DNA of 13,891 nucleotides from Candidatus Cloacimonadota bacterium (GTDB lineage Bacteria > Cloacimonadota > Cloacimonadia > Cloacimonadales > TCS61), in contig JAOZPK010000056.1 of the NCBI GenBank assembly GCA_029932755.1, positions 1 to 13,891 on the forward strand. The letters run 5' to 3'. The translations under genes and the position numbers were made by a program. The notes beneath the pieces are model-generated. The model worked only from the letters and a program-made list of their open reading frames with translations. It had not been told where the DNA came from and did no database searches. Of the stretch, positions 1 through 7,701 are shown one piece after another (the first letter of the stretch is position 1; every line of letters begins with the position of its first letter).

Positions 1-1070
1 TTTGTTTCAGTATTAAAGAAAAGAGCAGGTTCATTAGATTTTCCCATTCTAATCTCAATTTCATCTGATTCTACAACTGTAAGTATTGCGATGAGGTATC
101 TATAATTAAAGGCAATCGTTAAAGGCTCACCGGAATACTTGATGTCTTCAATTTTTTCATTGGCCTCACCTTCCTCGCGTTTAACACTACTAATAGTTAG
201 AGATTTGTCTGCAATATCAAGTTTGACCTTAAAAGTCTCTTCAGATGCAAGAAGCGATACTCTCTTCACAGCTTCGCGTAACTTCTTCTTATTTATAACA
301 AGAACATTATTATTATTTGTAGGAATTGCCTTTGTATAATCAGGAAATCTTCCTTCAATAATATGTGTAAAGATCGTATAGTTTCCATAAGCGAACATAA
401 CACGATTAGATTCAATAAGTACAGCAATTTCAGGTAGATCGTCACTAATAACTTTATCGAGAAAAAGAAACCCTTTTGTGGGGATAATTTGCTCAACAGG
501 TTGAGGAAGATCTATTTGTTTATTGAGTTTGAATTCAGCAATCTTTTTACCATCTGTAGCCACCATCAATTGAGAATCTGCAGACATCTTCCAGAAAATC
601 CCTGAAAAAATAGGACGATTTATCTCTGAGGATACGGCAAATTGTGTATTATCTATCATCTTTTTAAACATTTTTGCATCTAGAGTAATTACATTTGTCA
701 AATCCTTTTGTGGTACAAGAGGGAACTGACTACTCTCAGCACATAGCAAATTAAATTTAGATCGTTCACAATTTATCTTTAATCTGTCTTCCTCTAATAG
801 GAAATGAATCATAGATTCTGGTAACGAATTAATGATCTCATTGAGATTTTTTGCAGATACTGCGGTTTTACCACCTTCAGCAATATTGGCTTCAAATTCA
901 ACAACTACTGTTATCTCAAGATCTGTAGCAGTAAATTTAATAACATTATTCTGTTCATCTGCTTCTATCAAATAATTTGTTAGTATTGGCATAGTGTTTT
1001 TACTTGGTACAATATTATAAAGATATTGAATCTGGGCTTGTAAATCTAGCTTTTCAATAGAAAATTTCAT
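1..1070 (-). CDS. dnaN: DNA polymerase III beta subunit (sliding clamp), 3' end cut by the window
   Basis: Beta clamp, the ring that tethers the replicative polymerase to DNA. The reading frame is open from the ATG at 1070 to the window edge: 356 codons plus two bases. Clamps usually have about 366-380 residues, so I infer that only some 10-20 C-terminal residues are missing. Visible family landmarks are the start MKFSIEKL, PILTNYLIEA and FTATDLEI in domain 1, NTQFAVSSEINRPIFSG opening domain 2, EGRFPDYTKAIP leading into domain 3, and EIRMGKSNEPALFF near the cut end. AGAGG sits about 5 nt upstream of the ATG. An HU gene lies upstream and not dnaA, the more usual neighbour. The perfect hairpin at 1120-1156 separates the two genes, so dnaN probably has its own promoter in the short 1071-1119 gap or inside the hairpin, but I could not identify one. 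Function is secure. Confidence 0.95.
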   Translation of the reverse strand, partial: MKFSIEKLDLQAQIQYLYNIVPSKNTMPILTNYLIEADEQNNVIKFTATDLEITVVVEFEANIAEGGKTAVSAKNLNEIINSLPESMIHFLLEEDRLKINCERSKFNLLCAESSQFPLVPQKDLTNVITLDAKMFKKMIDNTQFAVSSEINRPIFSGIFWKMSADSQLMVATDGKKIAEFKLNKQIDLPQPVEQIIPTKGFLFLDKVISDDLPEIAVLIESNRVMFAYGNYTIFTHIIEGRFPDYTKAIPTNNNNVLVINKKKLREAVKRVSLLASEETFKVKLDIADKSLTISSVKREEGEANEKIEDIKYSGEPLTIAFNYRYLIAILTVVESDEIEIRMGKSNEPALFFNTET

Positions 1071-1119
1071 ATTATCCTCTTTGCATTTTTATATTTGTTA
1101 TCTCAATAAAAAATAGATA

Positions 1120-1156
1120 AAATAAAAGCAAGAGTTTTTTACTCTTGCTTTTATTT
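1120..1156 (-). terminator. Intrinsic terminator after the HU gene
   Basis: This is a perfect 16-bp inverted repeat (1120-1135 with 1141-1156) around a 5-nt loop. On the minus strand it starts 13 nt beyond the HU stop codon and runs into a T-rich stretch, as expected of a rho-independent terminator. The A-tract before the stem on the same strand also gives it some bidirectional character. It separates HU from dnaN transcription. Confidence 0.8.
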
Positions 1157-1169
1157 GCTAAACACTTCT

Positions 1170-1442
1170 CTACTTAACAGCGTCTTTAAGTTTTTTACCA
1201 GCTTTGAAAACTGGAACATCACGTGCAGGTATTTGAATTTTTTGTTTTGTTTGAGGATTAACACCAGTACGAGCGTTTCTGTGGTTTACTTTAAAAGTAC
1301 CAAAACCTACTAATGATACCTTATCACCTTTTTCTAATGCAAGAGTAATGCCATCAATCATAGCATTTAATGCAAGTCCTGCAGCTTTTTTTGTTACACC
1401 AGCTTCTTCCGCAATCTTAATAATTAATTCTTGTCTGTTCAT
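1170..1442 (-). CDS. hup: HU-family DNA-binding protein
   Basis: Small basic nucleoid protein that binds and bends DNA as a dimer. The 90-residue length is exactly that of bacterial HU. The helical N-terminal half (MNRQELIIKIAEEAGVTKK) is followed by the hinge signature VSLVGFGTFKV at about 43-53. The DNA-binding beta arm has NARTGVNPQT near 56-65 and the C-terminus is GKKLKDAVK. The usual arm sequence GRNPQTG is replaced by RTGVNPQTKQK, a mild variant. AAGGAGGA at 1448-1455 is a strong ribosome-binding site 5 nt from the ATG, consistent with high expression. The gene has its own terminator downstream and about 280 bp of gene-free DNA upstream. HU and IHF subunits can be hard to tell apart, but this sequence reads as HU. 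Confidence 0.93.
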   Translation of the reverse strand: MNRQELIIKIAEEAGVTKKAAGLALNAMIDGITLALEKGDKVSLVGFGTFKVNHRNARTGVNPQTKQKIQIPARDVPVFKAGKKLKDAVK

Positions 1443-1507
1443 TCAAATCCTCCTTATTTTATTGGGTTAACAAACATGCATTTAGTTTTTCCTTTTTCAA
1501 AAATTCT

Positions 1508-1513
1508 TGTCAA
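1508..1513 (-). promoter_or_regulatory. Candidate -35 box (TTGACA) upstream of HU
   Basis: The minus strand reads TTGACA here, 66 nt before the HU start codon. The hexamer 17 nt downstream is AAAAAC, a poor -10, and CTAAATG a little further on is spaced too widely. TTGACA or TTGACG also precedes ddl, aroA and the ABC operon in this window, which suggests it is a real -35 element, but the HU -10 is unresolved. Confidence 0.3.
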
Positions 1514-1522
1514 TAAAAAAAA

Positions 1523-1618
1523 CTATAGATAGCCATTTTTAAAGGGTTTTTATGCATTTCTGCAATTATTTCACATTATTTATGTTTAAATAAACCCCTT
1601 TAAAACATTGATCTATAT
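1523..1618. repeat. Imperfect inverted repeat in the HU upstream region
   Basis: The arm at about 1523-1553 (CTATAGAT, then TTTTTAAAGGGTTTTTAT) is matched in inverted orientation by about 1588-1618 (TAAACCCCTTTAAAA, then ATCTATATA). The arms are some 30 nt long with small indels, and about 35 nt of AT-rich sequence lies between them. The rest of 1443-1722 holds the HU ribosome-binding site and the candidate -35 box. I see no gene, tRNA or DnaA box in it. Confidence 0.5.
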
Positions 1619-1722
1619 ACCTTTAAGATATTTTTCACACTATAGTCATATAAATTAGTTTTTTTTAACATTTTCTTTTTAACGCATATCATTCATTAGT
1701 AAGCACTTCCGAAAAAGTGATT

Positions 1723-3588
1723 TTATTTGATGCTTAACAGTTCATGAATTCTAATTACAATTTTCTTTCCCTTAACTGTTGCATCATCAATATATTTTGC
1801 TTCTACTTTATCAATTACTTGTTCATATGTACTATCGCTTATGATGATATTGTTTTTAGTTTCGTAGTCTCTCGTTAGTGATTCTATTCTTGCACCTGCA
1901 TTCATATTATCGCCGATCGCCGTATAATCAAATATCTGCTCGGAACCTAGGTTACCAACAGTAACTACACCTGTATTGATACCAATTCCAATTTCAAACG
2001 GATCTCTATTCTCTGATTCCCATTTTTCATGTAGTTCAGTCATCCTATGTCTCATTTCCATTGCCGTTTTGCAGGCATAATATGCATGATCTTTTAAATC
2101 GACCGGTGCGCCAAACATTGCTACGATCTCATCTCCAACAAATTTATCTAAGGTTCCTTTGTTTTCGGTTATAATGTTTACCATTTCAGTTAAATACTCT
2201 CGAAGAATATCAACTGTTTCTTTTGGAGTATGGCTTTCTGTATAAGGAGTAAACGATACAATGTCTGAATAAAGTACCGTCACCTCTTTTTGAACCCCAC
2301 CATATTCAAGTTTCTTGGGATCTTTGATAAGTTCTTCAACAAGTTCGGGAGCTATATATTGTCCAAAAGCCTGCTTAATAAATTTTCTTTCCTTTACTGT
2401 TTGAATATATTGTAGAACCAAACCCACTATATATATAACGATAATAAGTACAGGTATTTCTAATATGGGTATTATTGTTTGTTTAGTGCTGAACAAGAAA
2501 TAAGAGAACCAGATAAAGCCGATGATAAGGACCATATTGATAAAAACTGAAATTGTTGGTCTAATTAATGAATTAAAGATAAAGAGTAATATTGTAACTA
2601 TAAAAATAAATAGAAGATATGGAATCATCGGAAATTGTTTTAGATAATCGTTTCTTAAAACCGTTTCAATAAAGTTTGCATGTATTTCCACACCAGGCAT
2701 TAATTGATTATTTTCAGAGAAAAAGGGCATATGGTGCGTATCGTGGAACTCTACAGAGGTAAGACCAATAAGTACGATCTTATTTCTAAAATTTCCTGCA
2801 AGTTGGTAATATTGATCAAGATTAGTTCCCAGCTCTTTCTCAAAATCAGTTGTAAAAGTAGAATCATCTATTATATCTGCATAATCGTATGTATTAAATG
2901 TTCTGGCAGGACCATAATAATTTATTAAAGCACTTTTTGAAGTAACTTTAGGAATGTAATTACTTCCAATTTTAAAAAACTTTGGATAATTTTCAATGTC
3001 TTCCGACAGAATATCAAGTTTATAGTGGTGTGCCATTGCAATAGCGCCGATAGAAAGTTTGATCTCTTTTGCTCTTTTCTGGAATAATTCATAACGCCTT
3101 ACAAATCCGTCAGGATCAGCTGAGATGTTTACTGTTCCCCATTTCGTACCTGTTTGGGTTAATAGTGAGATAGGTGAAAGTAACTGCTCTCTTACGGAAT
3201 TATTATATTGAGTTCGAATAAGTTTTCCTGAAAGAATTATATTATCGTATTTGGCAATAGTTGCAGCTAATTTTGAATCGGAATTAATATTTGTTCTTTC
3301 AGTAAACTCAATATCAAATATTATCTGGCTTGCTCCTGCCATTTCCAGGTTTTCAATAAGTTTAGCATGATATTCCCTAGGGAATGGCCAGCGTTCATTT
3401 AAGGTGCTGAATGTGTCATCACCAATTTCAATGATTACAATATCACCAGAGATCTCCCGTTCTCCTCTTAACATAAAGAAAACATCACTTGCTTTATGTT
3501 CTAAGTTATGCCAAAAATTCGTTATGAATAATATCCTAAATATAAAGAATAAAATAAAGGATATGATTACATATTTTATTATTTTCAT
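1723..3588 (-). CDS. CHASE2-domain class III adenylate cyclase (membrane sensor)
   Basis: Transmembrane cyclase making cAMP from ATP, of 621 residues. A signal-anchor helix (about 5-22) is followed by a periplasmic CHASE2 domain (about 30-315) with the characteristic stretches ASDVFFMLRG, DIVIIEIGDDTF and IIFDIEF. Three membrane helices follow (about 322-340, 347-366 and 372-393), then a short linker and the catalytic domain (about 434-600). Catalytic residues are all visible: metal-binding Asp442 (YSDIVSFT) and Asp486 (FVGDEIVAMFGAP), ATP-selecting Lys482 with Thr556, and transition-state Asn563 and Arg567 (NAGAR). The Lys/Thr pair is known from bacterial adenylate cyclases and argues against guanylate cyclase. 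The start lies 2 nt after the upstream stop codon and has no Shine-Dalgarno match, so translation is probably coupled. It is last in a run with exported FecR and barrel proteins; FecR next to CHASE2 cyclase is a recurring bacterial pairing. The CHASE2 ligand cannot be inferred. Confidence 0.93.
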   Translation of the reverse strand: MKIIKYVIISFILFFIFRILFITNFWHNLEHKASDVFFMLRGEREISGDIVIIEIGDDTFSTLNERWPFPREYHAKLIENLEMAGASQIIFDIEFTERTNINSDSKLAATIAKYDNIILSGKLIRTQYNNSVREQLLSPISLLTQTGTKWGTVNISADPDGFVRRYELFQKRAKEIKLSIGAIAMAHHYKLDILSEDIENYPKFFKIGSNYIPKVTSKSALINYYGPARTFNTYDYADIIDDSTFTTDFEKELGTNLDQYYQLAGNFRNKIVLIGLTSVEFHDTHHMPFFSENNQLMPGVEIHANFIETVLRNDYLKQFPMIPYLLFIFIVTILLFIFNSLIRPTISVFINMVLIIGFIWFSYFLFSTKQTIIPILEIPVLIIVIYIVGLVLQYIQTVKERKFIKQAFGQYIAPELVEELIKDPKKLEYGGVQKEVTVLYSDIVSFTPYTESHTPKETVDILREYLTEMVNIITENKGTLDKFVGDEIVAMFGAPVDLKDHAYYACKTAMEMRHRMTELHEKWESENRDPFEIGIGINTGVVTVGNLGSEQIFDYTAIGDNMNAGARIESLTRDYETKNNIIISDSTYEQVIDKVEAKYIDDATVKGKKIVIRIHELLSIK

Positions 3589-3590
3589 AT

Positions 3591-5948
3591 TTAAAATTTC
3601 TGTGATATCTTCATTTTAAAATTCAATCTTGAATAATCAGAATCCGGTTCATCTGAATTTTGATACATTTTCAATCCTGCATCAACAGAGATAAAGGAGT
3701 TTGGTGTAATCTCATAACCGGTACCAATATTGAACATTTGAGCAGCCTGAGAATTAATATCACCTGCGAAGAAATTATAACGGAAATCAAGATAAGGTTT
3801 TAACTGACCCTCCATAAGATCAAACTCACCTCTTAAAAATATTGAATTATAATTAGATTTCTCTAAAACATTTAAAGAATCCACCAATGTAGAATTGTCA
3901 TTTAACGTAAAAGTGTATGAGTATAATGTTTTAATTGGCAAATGTTCAAAAGCAGTTTTTGCACTTAATGTAATGTTATTTCTCTTATATTCAAATGAAT
4001 CATTTGCGTTGTCTTTATTCAATGAATTAGAGAAATTAAGCGAGAATCGAGTTGGGGCATTACTTATCTGCTTTACAAGATATCCGGTTCCAAAACTTAC
4101 AGAAGTTGATCGAATATCTATTGCTGTATTTTCAAAATCAGTTGAATCTGGAACAAATCCATCTTCTGAACCACTTGTATTGAAATTTAAATTGAAATAC
4201 ATTTCATCATTCGGCTTATACATTGCCTGCGTAAAGATCGCAGTTGAAGTTGATGTATTATCTTTTGTGTCATCAACATTATCAGAAGCAAGATTAAATC
4301 CAAAGTTCAAAGCTAATCTGTTATTCATTAACATCAAGTTATCATTAAATGAGATGATCATTGCATCTTTTTGAAGATAGTTTGTAGAAATTGAATTGAA
4401 ACTTGAACCTATATTGGTGAATGAAATATTAAGTAGATTCCTATAGAAAAACAAACGCAAATACGATTTTAAAGCAATACTTGCCATTCCTGGTTTAAAT
4501 GGAATCATAGATTCATTAATTACAAAGATATTTTCAAAATCTTGCGGGTCAAAAGGCAAATCATAATCTAATGAATCATCAGAGGATATTGCACCATCAA
4601 TAATGTTATCATTGAACAGACTCAATGCTGCTTCGGTTCCTACAACTAACCGCTGATTCATCAATGAAAGACGGATGTCGGTTCCAAATACAAGATTATC
4701 TTTCGGACTTACAACCAATAAGCTGTCATCTAAATTTCGATAATACTGCTCATCTAATGAACCTACATCATCTTTATTTTTTGAATAACCAAATCCTATT
4801 ACAAAACCTTGGGGATTTCCGAGTTCCAACCGGACAGAACTATTTTTTTGCTTAAATGTACCGGAGTGAATTAAAGTATCCTGGATAACTTTACCGTCTA
4901 CACTTCGTTTTACATTTCCATAAGTATACATTAAACGGAACGATTTAAAATCCAATTTGGTATGAACTCCCTGAACATTCTTACAGCTTAACAGAAAACT
5001 ATTCATTTTTGGAGCATGATCTCCAATTGTCAGATTAAAATGAGGAACATAAAATGCTAAACTATATTTATTAACAGCTTGAGCTGAACTTGTTTCCAAA
5101 GAAGAAAGATATAGTTTAGATTTAAATCTGAACCACTCTTGAGAACCTTTGAAATTTAGTAAGAAATTTGCAGATTTATCGGAATCATCTTGTGTATCAT
5201 GAGAAGTATTCATGTAGCGCATGGAAAGTAATGCTCTTCCGGAAAGATTAAGAGGAAGTTCAAATCCTTTCTCCGTAACATTTGTGATCCAATGCTCCGA
5301 TTCGATTGTACTTCCATCAAGTAATTTGGCTTTTACATAATAAGAATGAACACCCGGTTTTACATTTGAAACCTGATAAGTAAGTGCATTTGTGAATATT
5401 CTGGATTCGGATGTTACATCTTCTCCATCAAAAAACACGTTAATCGAGTTATGATCGATTTCATCGGAAATCGTAAAAATTGAAATGGCAATAAGAAAAT
5501 TATTAGTCACATCAGAATAAGCAGCATCAGGAGACAAAAGCACAAAGCCATCATTTTCATCCTGAGGAATGTAAACGGTGATCCTTAATGGGTTCATCTC
5601 AGGCTGGATAAAAGGATGAGTGATAATATTACCGGATATACTTTGAACTTCGAAGTAATACTCAGCATTAGAAGAATAACCTGCAAATTCATTCATAATT
5701 GAAGAGTAATTCGGATTTGATTCTGAACCTGCTTCCATTTCTTTCTCAGAATATGCGGTTTCACCTGTTTGTCTGAAAAAGATCATTACTTTCTCTACAT
5801 CAGAGAATCCTTCCCTGATTTCAAGATCCAGTATTATTCTTTTCCCGTTTACCAGATTTATAGGCTGTTCATGATTTAGGGTGATCTCAGAAAAGAGAGG
5901 AACTAGAATGAACAGCAAAAATATGAATATGAATACTTTCTTCATCAT
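3591..5948 (-). CDS. Outer-membrane beta-barrel protein with N-terminal Ig-like domains
   Basis: I do not recognise a named family. The 785-residue product has a Sec signal peptide (MMKKVFIFIFLLFILVPLFS, likely cut near residue 20). Two Ig/FnIII-like beta domains follow at about 22-125 and 130-225; the second contains SINVFFDGEDVTS and VKPGVHSYYVKAKL. From about 230 to the end there are alternating amphipathic strands with polar loops, for example FRLMYTYGNVKRS. The last segment, LNFKMKISQKF, ends in Phe, the classic C-terminal signal for BAM-assembled barrels. The start is ATGATG. AGAGG overlaps the upstream fecR stop and lies 2 nt from the first ATG and 5 nt from the second, so the second may be the real start. 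Five nt separate it from fecR and 2 nt from the cyclase gene, so it belongs to their transcript. A role in transport, surface display or signal input is open. There is no plug domain or TonB box, so it is not a TonB receptor. Confidence 0.8.
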   Translation of the reverse strand: MMKKVFIFIFLLFILVPLFSEITLNHEQPINLVNGKRIILDLEIREGFSDVEKVMIFFRQTGETAYSEKEMEAGSESNPNYSSIMNEFAGYSSNAEYYFEVQSISGNIITHPFIQPEMNPLRITVYIPQDENDGFVLLSPDAAYSDVTNNFLIAISIFTISDEIDHNSINVFFDGEDVTSESRIFTNALTYQVSNVKPGVHSYYVKAKLLDGSTIESEHWITNVTEKGFELPLNLSGRALLSMRYMNTSHDTQDDSDKSANFLLNFKGSQEWFRFKSKLYLSSLETSSAQAVNKYSLAFYVPHFNLTIGDHAPKMNSFLLSCKNVQGVHTKLDFKSFRLMYTYGNVKRSVDGKVIQDTLIHSGTFKQKNSSVRLELGNPQGFVIGFGYSKNKDDVGSLDEQYYRNLDDSLLVVSPKDNLVFGTDIRLSLMNQRLVVGTEAALSLFNDNIIDGAISSDDSLDYDLPFDPQDFENIFVINESMIPFKPGMASIALKSYLRLFFYRNLLNISFTNIGSSFNSISTNYLQKDAMIISFNDNLMLMNNRLALNFGFNLASDNVDDTKDNTSTSTAIFTQAMYKPNDEMYFNLNFNTSGSEDGFVPDSTDFENTAIDIRSTSVSFGTGYLVKQISNAPTRFSLNFSNSLNKDNANDSFEYKRNNITLSAKTAFEHLPIKTLYSYTFTLNDNSTLVDSLNVLEKSNYNSIFLRGEFDLMEGQLKPYLDFRYNFFAGDINSQAAQMFNIGTGYEITPNSFISVDAGLKMYQNSDEPDSDYSRLNFKMKISQKF

Positions 5949-5953
5949 TACCT

Positions 5954-6613
5954 CTATTCTAATTCAATCTTTATAGATCTTTTTTCTCCAGCATCGTTTT
6001 TCAAGTTAATATTCAGGATTTCTGTTAATGGAACATCGTAACCTTCCATTTCACCTTCTTCAATAACACTCAATATTATCTCGTTCTCACCTGTAGAATG
6101 AGCTTTCTGTCCTTTTCCAACATCAGCCTCTTTGTTGTCCTTCTTATTTTTCATGTTCACAACACCGTCAAGAGTGAAAAGATCTGTAAATCCATTTTCA
6201 TCAACAAAAAGAACAAATTTGGTTCCTTTAACTGAAACAACTGTTGTAGGAGTATCAACAATGAACTCACCGGTGTTCTTAGTTACCTTTGCCCATAATT
6301 CACCGAGTTTCATAGTGCTTCTTTTATTTAGTTTTCCGTTTGTCTTTTCTGCACTTATTGTAAGAATACTATTGGGGAAAAGCTTTATAACAGAACTTCC
6401 ATCAATGAATTTGACAACAGCAAAAGATTCTTCCTTACTTTCTAATACATCATTATTCTCTAATTCAGATCCATCCTTAGCTTTGAGATTCTCTTCTTTG
6501 TGTGTAAGAATGACATCACCTTTAACCTTAAGGGCAATTCCAACCGATTCTTGAGCGATCAAAGAAATTGCAAAGATAAACATTAATGTTATGATAAGTA
6601 TTTTCTTTTTCAT
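5954..6613 (-). CDS. Periplasmic FecR-domain protein
   Basis: The protein has 219 residues. The signal peptide (MKKKILIITLMFIFAISLIA, cut before QES) is followed by a beta-rich FecR domain at about 55-155. Within it are FAVVKFIDGSSVIKLFPNS, then LGELWAKV, FIVDTPTTVVSVKGTKF and a final strand LFTLDGVVNM, all typical of the fold. The C-terminal tail (about 180-219) is acidic and ends in IKIELE. Unlike the iron-regulation FecR it has no cytoplasmic anti-sigma segment, and no sigma factor lies nearby. It is therefore a wholly exported FecR-fold protein, a type often encoded beside CHASE2 cyclases. AGGAG lies 6 nt before the ATG. It sits 9 nt after the upstream gene and 5 nt before the barrel gene. 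I infer it is a periplasmic ligand-binding or scaffolding partner of the cyclase or the barrel; that is not shown. Confidence 0.87.
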   Translation of the reverse strand: MKKKILIITLMFIFAISLIAQESVGIALKVKGDVILTHKEENLKAKDGSELENNDVLESKEESFAVVKFIDGSSVIKLFPNSILTISAEKTNGKLNKRSTMKLGELWAKVTKNTGEFIVDTPTTVVSVKGTKFVLFVDENGFTDLFTLDGVVNMKNKKDNKEADVGKGQKAHSTGENEIILSVIEEGEMEGYDVPLTEILNINLKNDAGEKRSIKIELE

Positions 6614-6622
6614 TTTATTCTC

Positions 6623-7681
6623 CTATTCAACAGTAATTTTTATAGGCTCAATATTACCGGATGAAATCTCTTCAAGTATTCCCATTAGGTCTTCTGCAGA
6701 TATTTCACTTCCTCTCCAGATTATATTATCTAAAGTATATCCTGCTTCGAGCAGACTAATAATTTCATCTACACCATCAATATCCAATTGATTTAAAAAA
6801 TTAATTAGAATCTGTAAATTTGACTCTTCAGAAGCAGAATCTGAAAGCCTGAATAAATACATTGTACTTTTGTATTCACTTTCAGATGCGGCAATTGGGC
6901 TCATAACTATAGCAGAAACCTGCCAGGCATAAGTTTGGTTCAGCGTAAATTCGGGTGCACTGGGTGGATAGGAAAAACTGGTCCCTCCAATATTCATCTC
7001 TACAAAATGTGGTTCCAACATCTCGATCTCTTCAACAGTATCATATACACCATCTAATTCATAGATTCTTATTGTATATTCCTCTAAATTGGAAAACCAG
7101 ATAAAATTGGGATATTGTTCTGAAATATTGGTTACTCCCAGACCAATCGGATTTCCAGGAGTTATGAGAGAAATAGATATTGGCGAACGAATTACAATAA
7201 TAGCAGTTACCTTATTAGAAAGCAGATAAGCGTCTTCACCTTCTTGCCCTTCTTCATAAATACCAATTTCAAAGATGTAATTTCCATCAGGCATTCTTCC
7301 GGTATCAATTATCAAGTCTTCAATGCTATCCAGGAAATCACCAAAAGACTCAACAGTTGTAAAGCCTACTGGATCAGAATTAATAATTTCCTCGCTACTG
7401 AGATTTGTTGGAAATTGCCCCGTATTATTTGGTGTTAGCGTTATTTCTGCATACTCATCTTCCCAAATCATCTTGCAGTATAATACAGCATTTGTTGTTG
7501 TAGTTCCTTCAATTGTAAGATTGAATAGATTCGGCTGTAATTCCGGTTCATCTGGATTGAAATTTGCTGGATACAGTACATTGTAAGTATAATACATTGG
7601 TGATACAGTTAAAGTGAAATCATATTGAGCAAAAAGACTCAAAGCAAATGTTAGAATTAAAACGACTAAGATTTTTTTCAT
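6623..7681 (-). CDS. Exported beta-rich protein of unknown function
   Basis: I cannot name this 352-residue protein. It starts with a Sec signal peptide (MKKILVVLILTFALSLFA, cut before QYDF). The mature part looks beta-sandwich rich. A first domain (about 20-165) contains MPDGNYIFEIGIYE. A second, Ig/FnIII-like domain (about 170-280) contains SLITPGNP, YPNFIWFSNLEEYTIRIYEL and LNQTYAWQVSA. A helical acidic segment (about 285-340, ILINFLNQLDIDGVDEIISLL) precedes a last strand ending IEPIKITVE. That ending resembles IKIELE of the adjacent FecR protein. There are only two cysteines outside the signal region pattern at most, and I see no lipobox or catalytic motif. GGAGG lies 7 nt before the ATG. 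It follows ddl by 20 nt and precedes fecR by 9 nt, so it is probably the first gene of the exported-sensor module. A binding or adaptor role is inferred from architecture and position only. Confidence 0.7.
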   Translation of the reverse strand: MKKILVVLILTFALSLFAQYDFTLTVSPMYYTYNVLYPANFNPDEPELQPNLFNLTIEGTTTTNAVLYCKMIWEDEYAEITLTPNNTGQFPTNLSSEEIINSDPVGFTTVESFGDFLDSIEDLIIDTGRMPDGNYIFEIGIYEEGQEGEDAYLLSNKVTAIIVIRSPISISLITPGNPIGLGVTNISEQYPNFIWFSNLEEYTIRIYELDGVYDTVEEIEMLEPHFVEMNIGGTSFSYPPSAPEFTLNQTYAWQVSAIVMSPIAASESEYKSTMYLFRLSDSASEESNLQILINFLNQLDIDGVDEIISLLEAGYTLDNIIWRGSEISAEDLMGILEEISSGNIEPIKITVE

Positions 7682-7701
7682 TTTTTCCTCCGAAATAAAA
7701 T

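Noticed and set aside
1565..1640. TGTGA half-sites (minus strand) as CRP/cAMP operators upstream of HU
   Set aside because: Two TGTGAAA copies occur, but neither has the paired TCACA half at the right spacing; in AT-rich DNA this is expected by chance.
1700..1725. Small hairpin CACTTCCGAAAAAGTG as a terminator of the cyclase gene
   Set aside because: The stem is only 5 bp, and the T-rich tail follows it on the plus strand, not on the strand of the cyclase.
1723..3588. Cyclase considered as a guanylate or diguanylate cyclase
   Set aside because: The class III motifs are clear, the purine-selecting pair is Lys482/Thr556 as in bacterial adenylate cyclases, and there is no GGDEF motif.
3895..4374. 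Plus-strand open frame of 159 codons
   Set aside because: It lies wholly inside the outer-membrane protein gene on the other strand, with no ribosome-binding site or recognisable protein features.
3591..5948. Outer-membrane protein as a TonB-dependent receptor
   Set aside because: There is no plug domain or TonB box; the N-terminal part is Ig-like beta domains.
5954..6613. FecR protein considered as an anti-sigma regulator of iron uptake
   Set aside because: It begins with a cleavable signal peptide and lacks the cytoplasmic anti-sigma segment; there is no ECF sigma factor or TonB receptor nearby.
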